A DNA stretch of 64,000 bases from Heterobilharzia americana (taxonomy: Eukaryota; Platyhelminthes; Trematoda; Strigeidida; Schistosomatidae). Positions 47,996 to 59,908 of this stretch are shown here, one piece after another. The position numbers were made by a program, and so were the translations under genes. The notes below the pieces were generated by a model. That model was not told where the DNA came from and did not search any database. It was given only the letters and a program-made list of their open reading frames with translations. The stretch spans positions 118,386,741 to 118,450,740 of the forward strand of contig OX104127.1 of the NCBI GenBank assembly GCA_944470555.2, read 5' to 3'. Position 1 is the first letter of the stretch, and each line of letters opens with the position of its first letter.

Positions 47996-48098
47996 AGATT
48001 TAAAACAAGCAACAGACATTACTGAATTCATAAATTTCAATAAGATTCATCAGCGTTTTATTTTACACATATAAATTTATATACTGTTATGCAGTAAA
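47996..48098 (-). repeat. LTR-like fragment, left copy (interrupted by RTE copy I)
   Basis: Minus strand reads TGCATAACAGTATATAAATT, then TGAATTCAGTAATGTCTGTT and GCTTGTTTTAAA. It aligns with 52,597-52,696 on the plus strand. A TATATAAA box followed by an AATAAA-type signal in the sister copy suggests the R region of an LTR, but no internal retroviral-type gene is present. RTE copy I inserted at its edge. Confidence 0.45.
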
Positions 48099-49538
48099 AA
48101 GAAACTCTCCTGGTTAACTAGTTCACTAGTTACTAGCCGGTCCTAAGTCCACATAAAGAGGGAAGGTGGGGAGTAGGGCTAGCAACCCTACCCTGCAAAA
48201 CAAATCCAAACGCTAAAGAAACTTCAAAGCACAAACGAAATATAAAAAATAATAACAAAATTACTCCTCGCTAGAATCGGAGAGGCGAAATGACCCCAGT
48301 TGGTGGAAGCATTCGCGAAGCCAGTCGGCCGATGCACGCCATGCACATACAAATAATGGAGATGAAGAGAAGAAGGAGGAATTATACAGACAACTGAAAT
48401 CAACAGTGGAAAAAACCCCAATCCAGTTGGTGACATCAAAATTCTAATGGACGACATTAGTGCCAAAGTGGAAGTGGACAACACAGGAAGAGAACTAACC
48501 ATAGGTCGAGAAGCACTCAGTGAAATAAATGAGAATGGAGAATTGTTTGCAGAATTCTGTGCATTCAACGATTCGGTGATTCGAGTAAGGCACTGTATTC
48601 AAGCACAAAAATACCCACAAAGCAACATGGATTTGTTTTCACCAGACACCAACACACACTAAAAATCAGATCCACTTCATCCCAATCTCAAGAAAGTGGA
48701 GACGCAGTCTACTTGACACAAGATGAAGAAGAGGAGCAGATGTAGGTTCAGATCACTCTCTAGTGCAGGGAACCCTCCAAATCAAGGTAAAAGCCTTCGA
48801 AGACGTTGGTGATGATCGACCACACTTCAAGTTCAACACCCAGAACACAAACTGAACTAAAGGACGAAACTACAAAGGAAATCTTCACGTCAGTCAGCCA
48901 TCAAGACAGAATGGGAGATATCCAACAACATCACTGAAGAAACCTGTGTGGAAGAACACTGGAAGTCTTTGAAAGCTATGTGAAAAGAAAGAAACCTGCA
49001 TAACCGTATTAGGAAGGAGGAAGAAAGAAGACAAGGAATGGATCTCGACGGATACCTGGAAGCTGATAGAGCAGGGAGAAGAGGATGGTGAAACAGAAGA
49101 TAAACCAGTGCAAGGACGCTCAACGACAAGAGGAACTGAGCACAATGTATAAAACACTGGACAAAGAAGTGAAGAAGAGTGTGTGCAGAGACAAAAGACA
49201 CTTCTACGAAACATTGGCAAGTGAGGCAGAACAGGCTGCCGGCTGGTAGGATGGACCTGACAACATTGTATAGAATAATCAGGTTACTGACTGCCTGGTA
49301 GGGAAGAGATCAACACAGATGAAACCAATCAAAGATGATGACGGAAATCTAATTACGAAAGAAGAGAAACAAAGGAAACAATGGGCTGACCACTTCAAGA
49401 AGCTCTTGAATCAACCACCACCACCACCACCATCTGCACTTCGTCCAGAAATATCACCTGCAGCCCAGCCACACAACTACCAGTGAACACAGGCCCTCCG
49501 ACCGAAGTCGAAGTCCTCAGCGCCATATAGCTACTGAA

Positions 49539-50045
49539 GTGAGGGAGAGCAGCAGGACCAGATGGAATCCCACAAAAGAAGCACTGAGAACAGACGCAGA
49601 GACAGCAGTGAACATGCTGACACCATTATTGCAGAAGGTGTGGAAGGAGGGGAAGGTACCCGGTGATTGGAAGGAGGGTTACCTTGTCAAACTGGCAAAG
49701 AAGGGCGACGTATGTCTTTGCAAGAACTTGCAAGGAATCACGCTGCTGTCACCCGGAGCAAGCAAAATATTATGCCACATCATCCTGGAGAGACTAAAGG
49801 ATGTGCTGGATTCAAAACTTCGGGCCGAACAGGCTAGCTGGATTCGGGAAGTACAAATCATACATGGACCAAATTGCAACGCTTCACATCATCATAGAAC
49901 AGAAGATTTGGATTTTGTCGACGATTTATGTATTATGTCACGCAAACTTGAAGATCTAAAGGAGGAAACTAACAAGTTGACAGAAGAGGCAGGTCAGCGA
50001 AGGAAGACGGGACTTCAAGTGAGTGTAGAGAAGAGAGAGCGGTGA
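49539..50045 (+). pseudogene. RT fragment of RTE copy I
   Basis: A 168-codon frame holds ETAVNMLTPLLQKVWKEGKV, KGDVCLCKNLQGITLLSPGA and ILCHIILERLKDVLDSKLRA. It then jumps from SHHHRTE directly to DLDFVDDLCIMS, skipping about 380 bp of palm sequence. The catalytic box is FVDD with both aspartates, but the deletion removes essential RT motifs. Confidence 0.75.
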
Positions 50046-50092
50046 TGAAGATACCCAATCAACCACAATGACAGCAACAAGCATCAATCACC

Positions 50093-50640
50093 ATGGACGG
50101 GAGAAACTCAAAGGAAGTAGCCTCTTTCACCTATCTAGGCAGCACTGTTTCAACTACACGCGGCACATGCACAGACGAGGACGTCAAAGCAACCAGAATC
50201 GTAAAAGGAAGACAGGTGTTCATTAGCCTGAAACCAGTGTGTAGATCTTCTGCATTTAGCATGAAGTGTGAACAAGATGCGGATTTTCAACATCAACCCA
50301 GTCAAGTCAGTGCTCATGTCTGGCCCAGTGACTTGGCGCGTTACGAAAGGCATTTCCAACAAATTACAGACATTCATCAACAACTGCCTACGCTCACTCG
50401 TTCGTTGCTAAAGCTCAGATGGAGAGCCAGAAGGAACAAGCAACAAGGAAGTCACTCTGGCTGGCAACGAATCAACCAAGAACCTATCACTCAGCAAATA
50501 TGCACTGGAGGGATGTGGAGATGGGTGGGATTGTGCATATACTGAGAAGGCCGACTGAGGACATCATGCGTCAGGCCAGCCAGGTCGTAGATTGGAACCC
50601 ATATGGGAAACGACGAGTTGGGCATCCGAGTTGAGGGTGA
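50093..50640 (+). pseudogene. C-terminal domain of RTE copy I
   Basis: The frame at 50,093-50,545 encodes DGRNSKEVASFTYLGSTVST, KGRQVFISLKPVCRSSAF and INQEPITQQICTGGMWRWVG. The rest, HILRRPTEDIMRQASQV and NPYGKRRVGHPS, is in a neighbouring frame (50,419-50,634). Confidence 0.75.
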
Positions 50641-50959
50641 CATGGAGGAGATGGTGTGAGGAGGAAATGAGAGCTTGTGGTCTGTTGTGGAACCAGGTTC
50701 GAATGATTTCATTTCAGAGTGTACTGGAGACGTGCTACTGAATCCCTATGTTCTATTAGGAACCTAATGGACAAATAATAATAATGAATAATAATACGCA
50801 GTAAATAAATACAGGCTAAGACATTGAATGAGGCATGGCAACACATAGTGAATAACTTAATCAGGTCAAATAAAACTATGAATAGTTTGGAGGGGGTTAA
50901 CAAATCAATCTGTTGATATTTTGATCGATCGCGTCGGGTTGCGAAGTCTGTAACCACAA

Positions 50960-51525
50960 CCTTTTGCTGACTAGTGTCTGTCACATCTACGTCTCCACGG
51001 TTCCAAGAAAGTTAATGTTCATTAAATTGCCTTTCAGAGTAGATGGTGTTTTCGAAGTAGTAAAGCGAAAGCTAAACAGGGGCACTGAAAGAATATACCA
51101 CGAAGCTAAGTTAGTATTTTTAAGCATTACCAGACAGGTGAGGCAACATTCAGGAAAATGTATGCCTCCAATCCTCAGCATATCAAACTACGTGTACCAA
51201 TACAAATGTACCTATAAAAGCTAATACACAAAGACGTTCGGAAAGGCGTCTGTCTACTCGCATGACTGAGCATTTGCCTAAAAGATTAAAGGCAAGCTGA
51301 AGCAAATATCTCACTGAGTCCTATTATAGAGCATCTAATGGATTATCGGCATGACATTGAGGCTAGTAAGGCCCTCTGGACTGTCAGCAGACAACAGAAT
51401 AAGAAACTTAATGCGGTCATAGAAGCATGTGCGATTAGAGCTCGTTAACCGAGCTTATTTATGCAGAAAGATGTTGGTCGCCCTGAATATACCTTGGGGG
51501 AGGTTTCGATGCATTACGAACTTAA
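50960..51525 (+). pseudogene. GIY-YIG endonuclease remnant of a second PLE lineage
   Basis: The frame at 50,964-51,224 contains LPFRVDGVFEVVKRKL, IYHEAKLVF and NYVYQYKCTY. A shifted frame continues RRSERRLSTRMTEHLP (about 51,230-51,280), and near the end YLCRKMLVALNIPW (about 51,456-51,500). The pattern YQYKC, then RRLSTRMTEHLP, then KP-LCVQK-LNIPW is that of schistosome PLE GIY-YIG endonucleases. Here the YIG triad is replaced by NTQ. Stops and frameshifts inactivate it. It is unlike the endonuclease at 12,294-12,990, so it is another lineage. Confidence 0.6.
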
Positions 51526-51880
51526 TTGTTTTTATTAGTGTTTTGTTTTTCCATTTTATTCCCTCCTCTGTTTATTGTATTCAGATTTTCACTGTCGCAA
51601 TTCTGTCGTACTGCCATTTCCAACTGAACTTCTCTTAATAGTTAAATGCCTTATCTATAATCCTGTATCAGCATTATTATCACGGCTTTCAATCAACTAA
51701 TCCTCCAACCTTCTCTAGTTTTACGCTTTAATCAAGCTTCTTAAGTGATATTCATTTGCTCAGTTCAAAACGACGTAACTTTTTATCCTTTTAAAATCCA
51801 TACTTTTATTAACACTAACATCTAATAATGTGTACCGTGATGCCGAGCCTCCTAGCTTGATGGCTACTCTGTAAATATGA
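51526..51880. other. AT-rich stretch, no gene seen
   Basis: Possibly 3' flank of the PLE remnant. Nothing recognised. Confidence 0.4.
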
Positions 51881-51884
51881 TCAA

Positions 51885-52130
51885 TAGGATTCGGTTTGCA
51901 CACAGGACTAGAGAACATGAAATTGGTTGCTTTTTCGTTACCAATCAGTGCATGTAACCCAGTCCTATGGGAGGTCAGTCACTGCTCAAATAGCTCAGTG
52001 GCAAAGTCATTGACTACAACACTGGGTGGGATATCAGTTCCGTTAAGGTTGCAGATACGCCTTGCTGACGAGTCCCAACAAGCAAGAAACCTAGGTCCAG
52101 GGCATCCTGCCGACTGCCTCCAACCAACTA
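51885..52130 (+). mobile_element. SINE family C copy 2, full-length type, with hammerhead
   Basis: Contains a 5' segment (GAACATGAAATTGGTTGC, GTGCATGTAACCCAGTCC), an A-box-like TAGCTCAGTGGCAAAG (about 51,989-52,004), a tRNA-like part lacking a clear B box, and a hammerhead domain at 52,059-52,103. The 3' end is CGACTGCCTCCAACCAACTA. It differs from families A and B in all hammerhead helices. Confidence 0.7.
52059..52103 (+). ncRNA. Hammerhead ribozyme of SINE C2, stem II broken
   Basis: Helix I is GCCTTG (52,059-52,064) with CAGGGC (52,098-52,103). Core CTGACGA is at 52,065-52,071 and GAAA at 52,086-52,089. Stem III is ACCTAGGT and the cleavage position C52,097. Stem II is GTCC against GCAA with two mismatches, whereas copy C3 has GTGC/GCAC. 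Probably inactive. Confidence 0.7.
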
Positions 52131-52590
52131 ATATTATTATTATCACTCATGCATATTATTACTGTTATAATAAGTAGTCTTGTTTGCCTAACACTAACGG
52201 TTACTTACCCGTGCACTATTATCAAGCTACCAGTTGAATACTAATTGATCTGTTTAAATTCATATAATCCATCCCTAGCCTTTTCATTCTTCATTATCTA
52301 TTTGTTACCCCCCGTCTAACCTAGTCATAGTTTCATTTAACCCAGTTAAATTATCCACTTTGTGTTTTCATGCCTCATACAGTGTCTTCGTCTACATATT
52401 AGATATATGATAAACAATATAGTGACACAGTATTATTTACTTGATGAAGTTCCGAGCATTAATTATTGCTCATGATATCACTGTGTGCAGTATATCAAAC
52501 AGACAAATTTAGTATGAAATTACATTCTACCACAATGTCTGAGTTTTACACATATTAATGTCATAGTCTGTATTATGTGTGTATGCAGTC
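52131..52590. other. AT-rich stretch, no gene seen
   Basis: Nothing recognised. Confidence 0.45.
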
Positions 52591-52596
52591 CTTCAT

Positions 52597-52696
52597 TGCA
52601 TAACAGTATATAAAATCCTGTGTGTAAGTTAAAAAGCAGACGAGTCTTACTGAAACTTATGAATTCAATAAATAATGTTTTATTAATGTCTGTTGC
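52597..52696 (+). repeat. LTR-like fragment, right copy
   Basis: TGCATAACAGTATATAAAATC, AGTCTTACTGAAACTTATGA, then AATAAATAATGTTTTATTAA and TGTCTGTTGCTTGTTTTAAA. It is the inverted counterpart of 47,996-48,098 and carries a TATA-like box and an AATAAA polyadenylation-type signal about 60 bases apart, as in an LTR. Confidence 0.45.
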
Positions 52697-52699
52697 TTG

Positions 52700-53209
52700 T
52701 TTTAAACGAAAAGTTAAACTGTTTCATGATCAACAGAAAGCTGTTTGGTGGTAGATTAAAATTTACTATTTTCCTTTGTTTATCAGAAATCTGGTTCATC
52801 AACACAAGTTCTGAAGGCTTCTACAATTACAAACATTTTCTAATTTCCTTCTTGGTTGATGATAGTTAAAAACTTGACAGCATCAGAATCAAACTAGTAG
52901 TTTGGCAGATAACTTGTATGAATTACTATTTTTGTGAATGACTGGTGACCGAACATTTCTCCATATGACACATTCAGTTCCTAAATACTTCTTGCTGCGA
53001 CACCCAAACAGATAAAAATTGTCTTCATTAACATGAACACTTAACCTAACAATTACCAAAAGTAATTTGATGTATTGCTCAATTTCACTTTATTTAATTT
53101 AAGGAAACATTTTGGCCGGCAAAGATTCTGTCTAAATGAGACTGTGTGCTAGAAAGTTACTCAAATTCTGGTACTGCTAAGAAACTCAAGCAGACATTCG
53201 AATGCTATG
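52700..53209. other. AT-rich stretch, no gene seen
   Basis: Nothing recognised. Confidence 0.5.
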
Positions 53210-54196
53210 TAGAGTCTGGATTCCACATACTACAATTATCACTAATTTTCATGCACTCTAGGTCTCCCTCCCTCTTATGAGTCATCACAAACTGTTTAAT
53301 AAACTCCAAAAGATACTTAAGTATTAGGTAATGATGTCTCCCCAGCTTGCATAAGTTCCTTATTCAGATATTCTGGAATTTGAACATTGTGCAAATTAGA
53401 CATAACCATACCTGCAGCATGACTCATTCAGTCGAGACTCTGCTTTCATCATTGAGTTCATGTTCATTGGTGAGGCCATTTTGACTATTTCAAGCTTCAT
53501 ACCAACCGGCATATTTGCACGGAGATTCATCACATGGAAAATGATCATTTTCTCTCCCTCCTCTAATTGTCTATCATATAGTCTCTGTTTCGAATTAAGG
53601 GGATCAATTGTACTAGGCCTTGAGCAATTGTTAATACGACATGATATTGTAACTAGATATCCACCTAACTCGTATGTTTTGTGTGTTTGTGAGTGGAGTC
53701 AACTATCGACTTCATAGGATAATCTGGTTGATGAATGTTAGTGGAGGTGCACACCTTGATCTCTTTGATGAGATAACTGAAATTTCTACTTCTGATGATG
53801 AATTGTCTGGTTTAGTTCATGGCTCAGGCTATAAACTTCTGTTAGTTTTCATCTTGTGCACTTACCTCACTAATGAAGTAGTGTACGCTTGTTTGTTGAC
53901 TGAAGCAATGTGGATAAATCCTATTAACTGTAATGGATGAAAGTGAACACACGTGAATCTCACCTACCGAATAATTGAATTTCATTAGTAATAGAATGTG
54001 TAAAGGAATAACAATGAGTGTGTGACTCTACTGCTTGACGAAATTGTGATCAGTTTGAATTTAATTTAGGCAACGGATCAGTTGGTAATCCTTATTCGTA
54101 CTTGTGAATATAATTAGTTATTGCGAAATAATAGGTGGTGGAAAGGAGTGATGATAGAAGATGAAGGAATATTCTATTGGAATTAAATTGATTTCT
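53210..54196 (+). repeat. 987-bp inverted duplication, right arm
   Basis: Inverted counterpart of 45,358-46,344 with the same length and identical 85- and 88-codon frames (53,460-53,717 and 53,674-53,940). The frames overlap, show hydrophobic stretches (for example LLLVFILCTYLT) but no known domain, and are identical because the duplication is recent, not as evidence of selection. Confidence 0.9.
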
Positions 54197-57100
54197 CACC
54201 CACTTGATGAAGAAATAGTGGTTGGAAAAGAAAATTTGTACATCTGTTTCTTTTTTGATGTTATTCATAGTAAGTTGACACTGATATTTGGTACTATGTT
54301 TATGTAGCTGTCCGCATTCTTTTTATTTATTTGGGTTTTTTTTCAGACCTTGTTTTTTACAAGATGTTTTCAACTATGCGTACTACCACTTTTATTTAAC
54401 AGTTTTGTTTGAATCGATTTGTTCGAATAAGATGTCCGATAGAAATTCCCATCTAACTTCTAAAAGCTTAAACTAGCTACATTTGAAGTTTATTTGAGAC
54501 AGAATATAACCGAAATGATACTTTAATTTTGGAATAAAAGTCGTTAAAACCTCTGCTATCTCTGTTTTGACCATATTGTGAATCTTTTTTTCAGATTAGA
54601 TATTAATTCCTAACAATTTTAATCTCACATTAAGTATGACAGCACTGCCATGTGATATTCTTTTAAAATGAAATGTAACGAACTTATGAAGTCAGTTCTA
54701 CTTGGTCTGTGGAAAGGAATGAAGGACTGAATATTTCTTGTAGTTCCTAAAATTTACGTAAATATTTTAAGGCTATTTGGAGTGGGTCAACTTCAAGACA
54801 TAGATAATTAGTTAAGGAAATGGCATGCTAACCTGATGCTTTTACTCATTATCATCAACCTTTTAGATTCTTCGGTGTCGTACCTTGTATATCCCCTTCG
54901 TTAAATGAACCGAATGGATCGACCACTATTGGCATATGGTCTCCTTTGCAGATACCCCTATATTACCAGTAATTTCAAATTTGATAATATGAAAGAATGT
55001 CTACCCTGACTCAGTGGCCTGAAGAATAACACTGTGAACTTTGAATCAGTTCTTCCTTGATGTGACTCAGTGAAAACAACCTCACTCACCTGGGGCAAGT
55101 ACATCCAACTGACAATTCCCAAGTAGTAAGAAACAGGACACTTGGTTAAGCAGTCCCGCTCTTCGAAGCTCAGTTGAGAGTTAATGAAATGCACAATAAT
55201 GCATGTTTCATACTTTAAAACAATCACTTGTATACTTGTTTGTTATTCTTACAAGCCCATCAAAAGGTAATGCTTTTTATGACATGCAGTTGGCTTTGGA
55301 TGGAAAGTAGTGATGAGGAGTTATAAGTTCTCAAATGTTTGGTACCCATTTGTGTAGATTATTACTTCAATATAACTACTTTATTGCTGCTTGAAGACCG
55401 AAGTCTTTTCAAAAATAACGGCCTCCTGGTTAATGAAGCGTGCAGTTGATATGTCAGATAGGTAATGCAGTTTTTAGAAGTTCACAGTTTAATTGATTAA
55501 AATACAATTGTATTCTATGATTAAATTGAATCATGGCTTTCAATTATATACTTCCCAAAGTGATCACAAGAAAACATATAACATTTCAGGGAAGAAATAT
55601 TTTTCTTTTCCATGAAATCTTTCTCTTAGCTTTACATTTGTGAATATGTAGTGAAAAAGGTAGAACATTTCAGAGTAACTTCCACTCAAAGGTCAGTATA
55701 AATTGCATCACAAAGAAAATTACCTAATGCGGAAATAAACAAAATGATTTCAAATTAAAAATTATTACATCATATGGAAGTTATCTAGAGTTATCGACAC
55801 TTTACAATGGTCATATCAAAGAAAAAGACTGAACATGTTTTGTTTGAACGCATAATGATGATTTGAACTATTGAACTGCTGATGCTTCAGCTATGCCCAG
55901 ATTTCTCAGCCTCAATTCTTTCAAGTGACTTGGTCGCAGTTGTACAGAATTTCGAAGGACTTATCAAAATTAATCAAATATCATGAGTTTATCAAATATT
56001 CGGTTACAAAGTTGAGGATATATTTCCTTTCTCCTCTTGTCAGTCAAGTCGGGAAGTGTCTTTGAGTGCATTGCATAAGCTGGCATACAGTACGACCGAT
56101 GTACTATACTCCACAGAAGCAAGTAAGCTGATATACACACAGTGATGTGGCTCAATGTTCCAACTTATCATTTGCGTACTGAAAAGTGGGTTTCTGACAG
56201 GAGAGTATTGTTCTAAGATTGGTGGCAAAAATGTTCTGTTTATGAATCTTGATAGTCCCTTTCTAAGCATATCTGCCGTATTGTTTCGCTCAAATTCGAG
56301 GTTCAACAGTAAAATCTCTTTCAGAGCAGTACCCAGGCGTTTCGTGGCGTTTTACGGCTTTAGATTCTTATATAGTTAAATTTCGTTGGGTATCCATTTT
56401 TCATCAGGATTTCTGGCAAGTTTTCTAGTTCGTCGTGCATGATTTCCGTCAAGCATAATCTTCGTATTCTTGAGGAGAGTGAATTGCAAAGGTTCCTCTT
56501 CATACTTAAGGGTACACAGCTTTGAAAATCAATAAACTGCTTATATATATATATATATATTAAACAAGCAACAAGTATTTTAAGAGGGTCTAGTTGCTAA
56601 ATTTACTACTTAATCAAGTCTGCTTTCACCATAGTATCGTGAACAATACTGTATCTCTGTAGGCTATATCAAGTAAACAAATCTAATATACTCACCCTTA
56701 CGTTTGCACAAAAAGCTGGATTGATATAAGTACGTTGGAAAGTTTAGAGCATTAGCTAACATTCCCACTCCGCTTTTCTTCACTGTCTACTGGTTTCCTA
56801 CCTTATCTTCCTATCTAGTGTAATTGTGAAAAGCTTTTCTCTTCTGATGAGCACCTAATTCTTAATAATTTTCATTGTATGTATGTAGATGAAATTCTCT
56901 AGCAGAGTAGCACAGACATAAAATCCAGAATATTATGGAATGTAGTAAGGGAAATCTTAATAGTTACAACAGGATAAATAGAACCCAACAAAACTAAGTT
57001 TGATTTTCAAGAGTGTTGGTCAATAAACCGAAACATAATGGTACGTTTTACTATTATTCTCCCCTAACATAACTTGTATTAGAAGTTGGTGATAACGGAT

Positions 57101-58840
57101 ATTTTTATTTTTTACTTTCTTATTTCACAAACGCATCCACAAAATATTTTCCTGTCTTATAATATCAGTTTGATGGATTTGACTTCCATAGGCGTTGAAC
57201 AACTCCTTAATGTAAGATAGTTGGGATAGGTAGCATTTTACTGAATTTAAGACACCGAAGATGATCATCCTTGTGATGAGTTAAGTTTAGTGCTCTTTTT
57301 ACCCAGTTTGTAATCTGTAACACGTGTAATAATGACAACTGTAGTTTCTCGTTTCTACATTTTAATAGTGAAATCTGTATATCAAATGTTTGGCTTTGCA
57401 ATAAGAAGAAATGTTTGTTAAATTATCTTTTATTTTCCATCATTCTTGAAATGATGCACGTTCAAAAAAGAACATCTTCAGCCAAATATTTCAACCTAAA
57501 TTAATTAAGACTTATTGCTTACCAACTGCTATACCTCAGCAGTAACTTCGAAGTGATCCTAACGCTAAAGAGTTCGTTTTTCCAAACCCGGTATTTTTAA
57601 CGGTTTCACTCCATTTGAATTACCTGAATTAACCAAATAGTTGGAACTTCACTTAGCGTTTTGAATGAAGTTGCAGCATATGGAGTTAAGGTGAGTTCTT
57701 GTTTAGTTTGTATTTTCAGAAAAATAACAACAGGTCTAGAAGTGAAACCTACTGCTGTGGGAATGAATACTTTAAAGCCCAATTCCATGAAAGATCACGG
57801 TAAATTATCTGGTTTGAGTTGCAACTTCCTGCCTAATTCTAACAAGTTACTACCATTTCGATTGAATACCTAACAAATTTACCTTTTAATCTAAAAAAAT
57901 TACGTATTACATTCTATGATATCTTCTCAACTGAGCTAAAAAGCAAAACGTAAAACTTTTCTTACATAACTTTGACTTACATCTCTCCATGACCCAAATA
58001 TGCTTCAGAATTCACTTCCAAGTTCTATGCATATAAAAATAAATCTGTCAATCAAAGCTATCTTAGATATTTGATTAACAATGTAATATCATTGTTGTAA
58101 AAACTTGTTAGCAGAATAAATTCAATCATTTCTGTTTGTCACGTGAACTGCCTATTTTGTGGTAATCAGTTAAACAGAAGAAAATTTTACACTAAATATA
58201 TCCATTAGTGTATAGAACAGATACTTCAGAGAAAAGAAACTCCCCTCCAGTATGATAACGATATTATTATATGTTAATTCCTTATCCACTGATGGATCAC
58301 TAAAAAATTGTTATTATGACTTCATTAACACAAATTTTACAGATACCAGAAGGGCTGCTGTCCATCTAGAGGAAAATATCTTGAGATCAAACTTGAAAGT
58401 GAAATTAAACTTTCACGAAGAGGTAGAACAATGGAAAAATTGTATAGGCATCGGATTTACACTGGTTCTATTGTTATACAATTTCTTCATGCTCACTAAC
58501 TAGAATGGTAACACAAAGCCAATGATCGACGAACTTATATCATACAAGATATACGTCAATGATGCCTTCATTACACATAACAATATGCATAGAATACAAA
58601 AAGTTCTCTCATTTATTATTCTCTTGCTGAGAAGAGACGATGGCATACAGAAGAGAGTTTACATACATAGAGTGGAAAGCAGATAAACTTCAAGAGTTAG
58701 GCCACACAAACCACAAACTGAGAACTTATTCGGTCTTTGCTTCCACGATACACTGAAACTTGTTACGCACACCACAGAGGAGAAGAACTAAACTTTCGGA
58801 ATTCACATTACTGAAAATGAATAACCATTATTTGCTTTTG
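54197..58840. other. 4.6 kb AT-rich DNA with one Sm-alpha-associated scrap
   Basis: At 54,900-54,955 GAACCGAATGGATCGACCAC and CTATTGGCATATGGTCTCC resemble the repeat beside the SINE cluster at 22.4-23.0 kb. A short TA run is at 56,546-56,561. Frames at 54,958-55,227, 56,155-56,379 and 58,252-58,503 are unrecognised. No gene is supported. Confidence 0.5.
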
Positions 58841-58872
58841 TTGCGTTCTCTGAGTTGGTTAGTTGAATTGTG

Positions 58873-58912
58873 AAGCTTTCATTCTCTTTCTAGACAACAT
58901 CCTCAACAATAA
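58873..58912 (-). ncRNA. Hammerhead-like motif, PLE fold-back left arm
   Basis: Minus strand: ATTG, TTGAGGA, TGTTGTCTAGAAAGAGAAT, GAAAGC. The core C is changed to T and stem II has a mismatch. It is homologous to 12,085-12,136. Confidence 0.35.
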
Positions 58913-59868
58913 CTTCAAGTGAGCTATCCGGGTCTTTGTATGAGTGATCCTGTAGCTTACCCAGACAAAGTGGTTTGCGATTGGTTGTTTCCTCAGATTA
59001 GTGTGTCGATGGCCTTATAGGTTTTTCTATTGGCCATTTCTCCGCCAGATCTCTGACCCGGTGGTTGTTTGCCGTTTCTTTTATTGGGTGGCAGTTTAGG
59101 TCTATATATTTACATCTACTGATGGCTGACTGACGTGAATGCTAAGCTTCTAGGAATTCTCTAATATTCTTTGTGTTTCCCCTGTCCAAGACATCTACAT
59201 CTTCAAAGTTGGATTCATGTTCTCAGTTGTCCACGCGCATTGAAATGAGCGCCGAAATGTCGTGACTTTTAATAGCCGACTAATGTTCATGTATCATCCA
59301 CATAGAAAATTCGAATTTCTTGTTTAACCACAGGTGAAATGATGACTTTCAGTCTCTGCATTACTATCTCTGTAACTGACCCAGAAATCAGAGTTCATTT
59401 AGAGTTCCTACAACCTGTTTATCTATCTCCCCATTAAAGTGAAAGTAGAATGTGGGGTAACAGTCACTAGTTTGCATCCCTCTTTTATATGAACATTAGT
59501 CGGCTATTAAAAGTCACGACATTTCGGCGCTCATTTCAATGCGCGTGGACAACTGAGAACATGAATCCAACTTTGAAGATGTAGATGTCTTGGACAGGGG
59601 AAACACAAAGAATATTAGAGAATTCCTAGAAGCTTAGCATTCACGTCAGTCAGCCATCAGTAGATGTAAATATATAGACCTAAACTGCCACCCAATAAAA
59701 GAAACGGCAAACAACCACCGGGTCAGAGATCTGGCGGAGAAATGGCCAATAGAAAAACCTATAAGGCCATCGACACACTAATCTGAGGAAACAACCAATC
59801 GCAAACCACTTTGTCTGGGTAAGCTACAGGATCACTCATACAAAGACCCGGATAGCTCACTTGAAGTT

Positions 59869-59908
59869 ATTGTTGAGGATGTTGTCTAGAAAGAGAATGA
59901 AAGCTTCA
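59869..59908 (+). ncRNA. Hammerhead-like motif, PLE fold-back right arm
   Basis: Mirror of 58,873-58,912, with the same core change, so the change predates the inversion. Confidence 0.35.

Larger units (their letters stand above)
48104..50790 (+). mobile_element. RTE-like retrotransposon copy I (subfamily I), mosaic
   Basis: The 5' end is CTCTCCTGGTTAACTAG (48,104) and the 3' end TCTATTAGGAACCTAATGGA (50,753-50,772) with an AATAAT tail. GCAGTAAA occurs on both sides (48,091-48,098 and 50,798-50,805), a probable target-site duplication. It shares the 5' deletion joint of copy C (GATGCACGCCATGCACATAC, 48,331-48,350). Between about 48,870 and 49,440 it is practically identical to copy G; before and after it resembles C and D. 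A further deletion joins RT to the FVDD region near 49,905. Confidence 0.85.

Noticed and set aside
58252..58503. 83-codon frame with a C-terminal hydrophobic stretch
   Set aside because: No recognisable family, no repeat or promoter context; a frame of this length is expected by chance in 64 kb.
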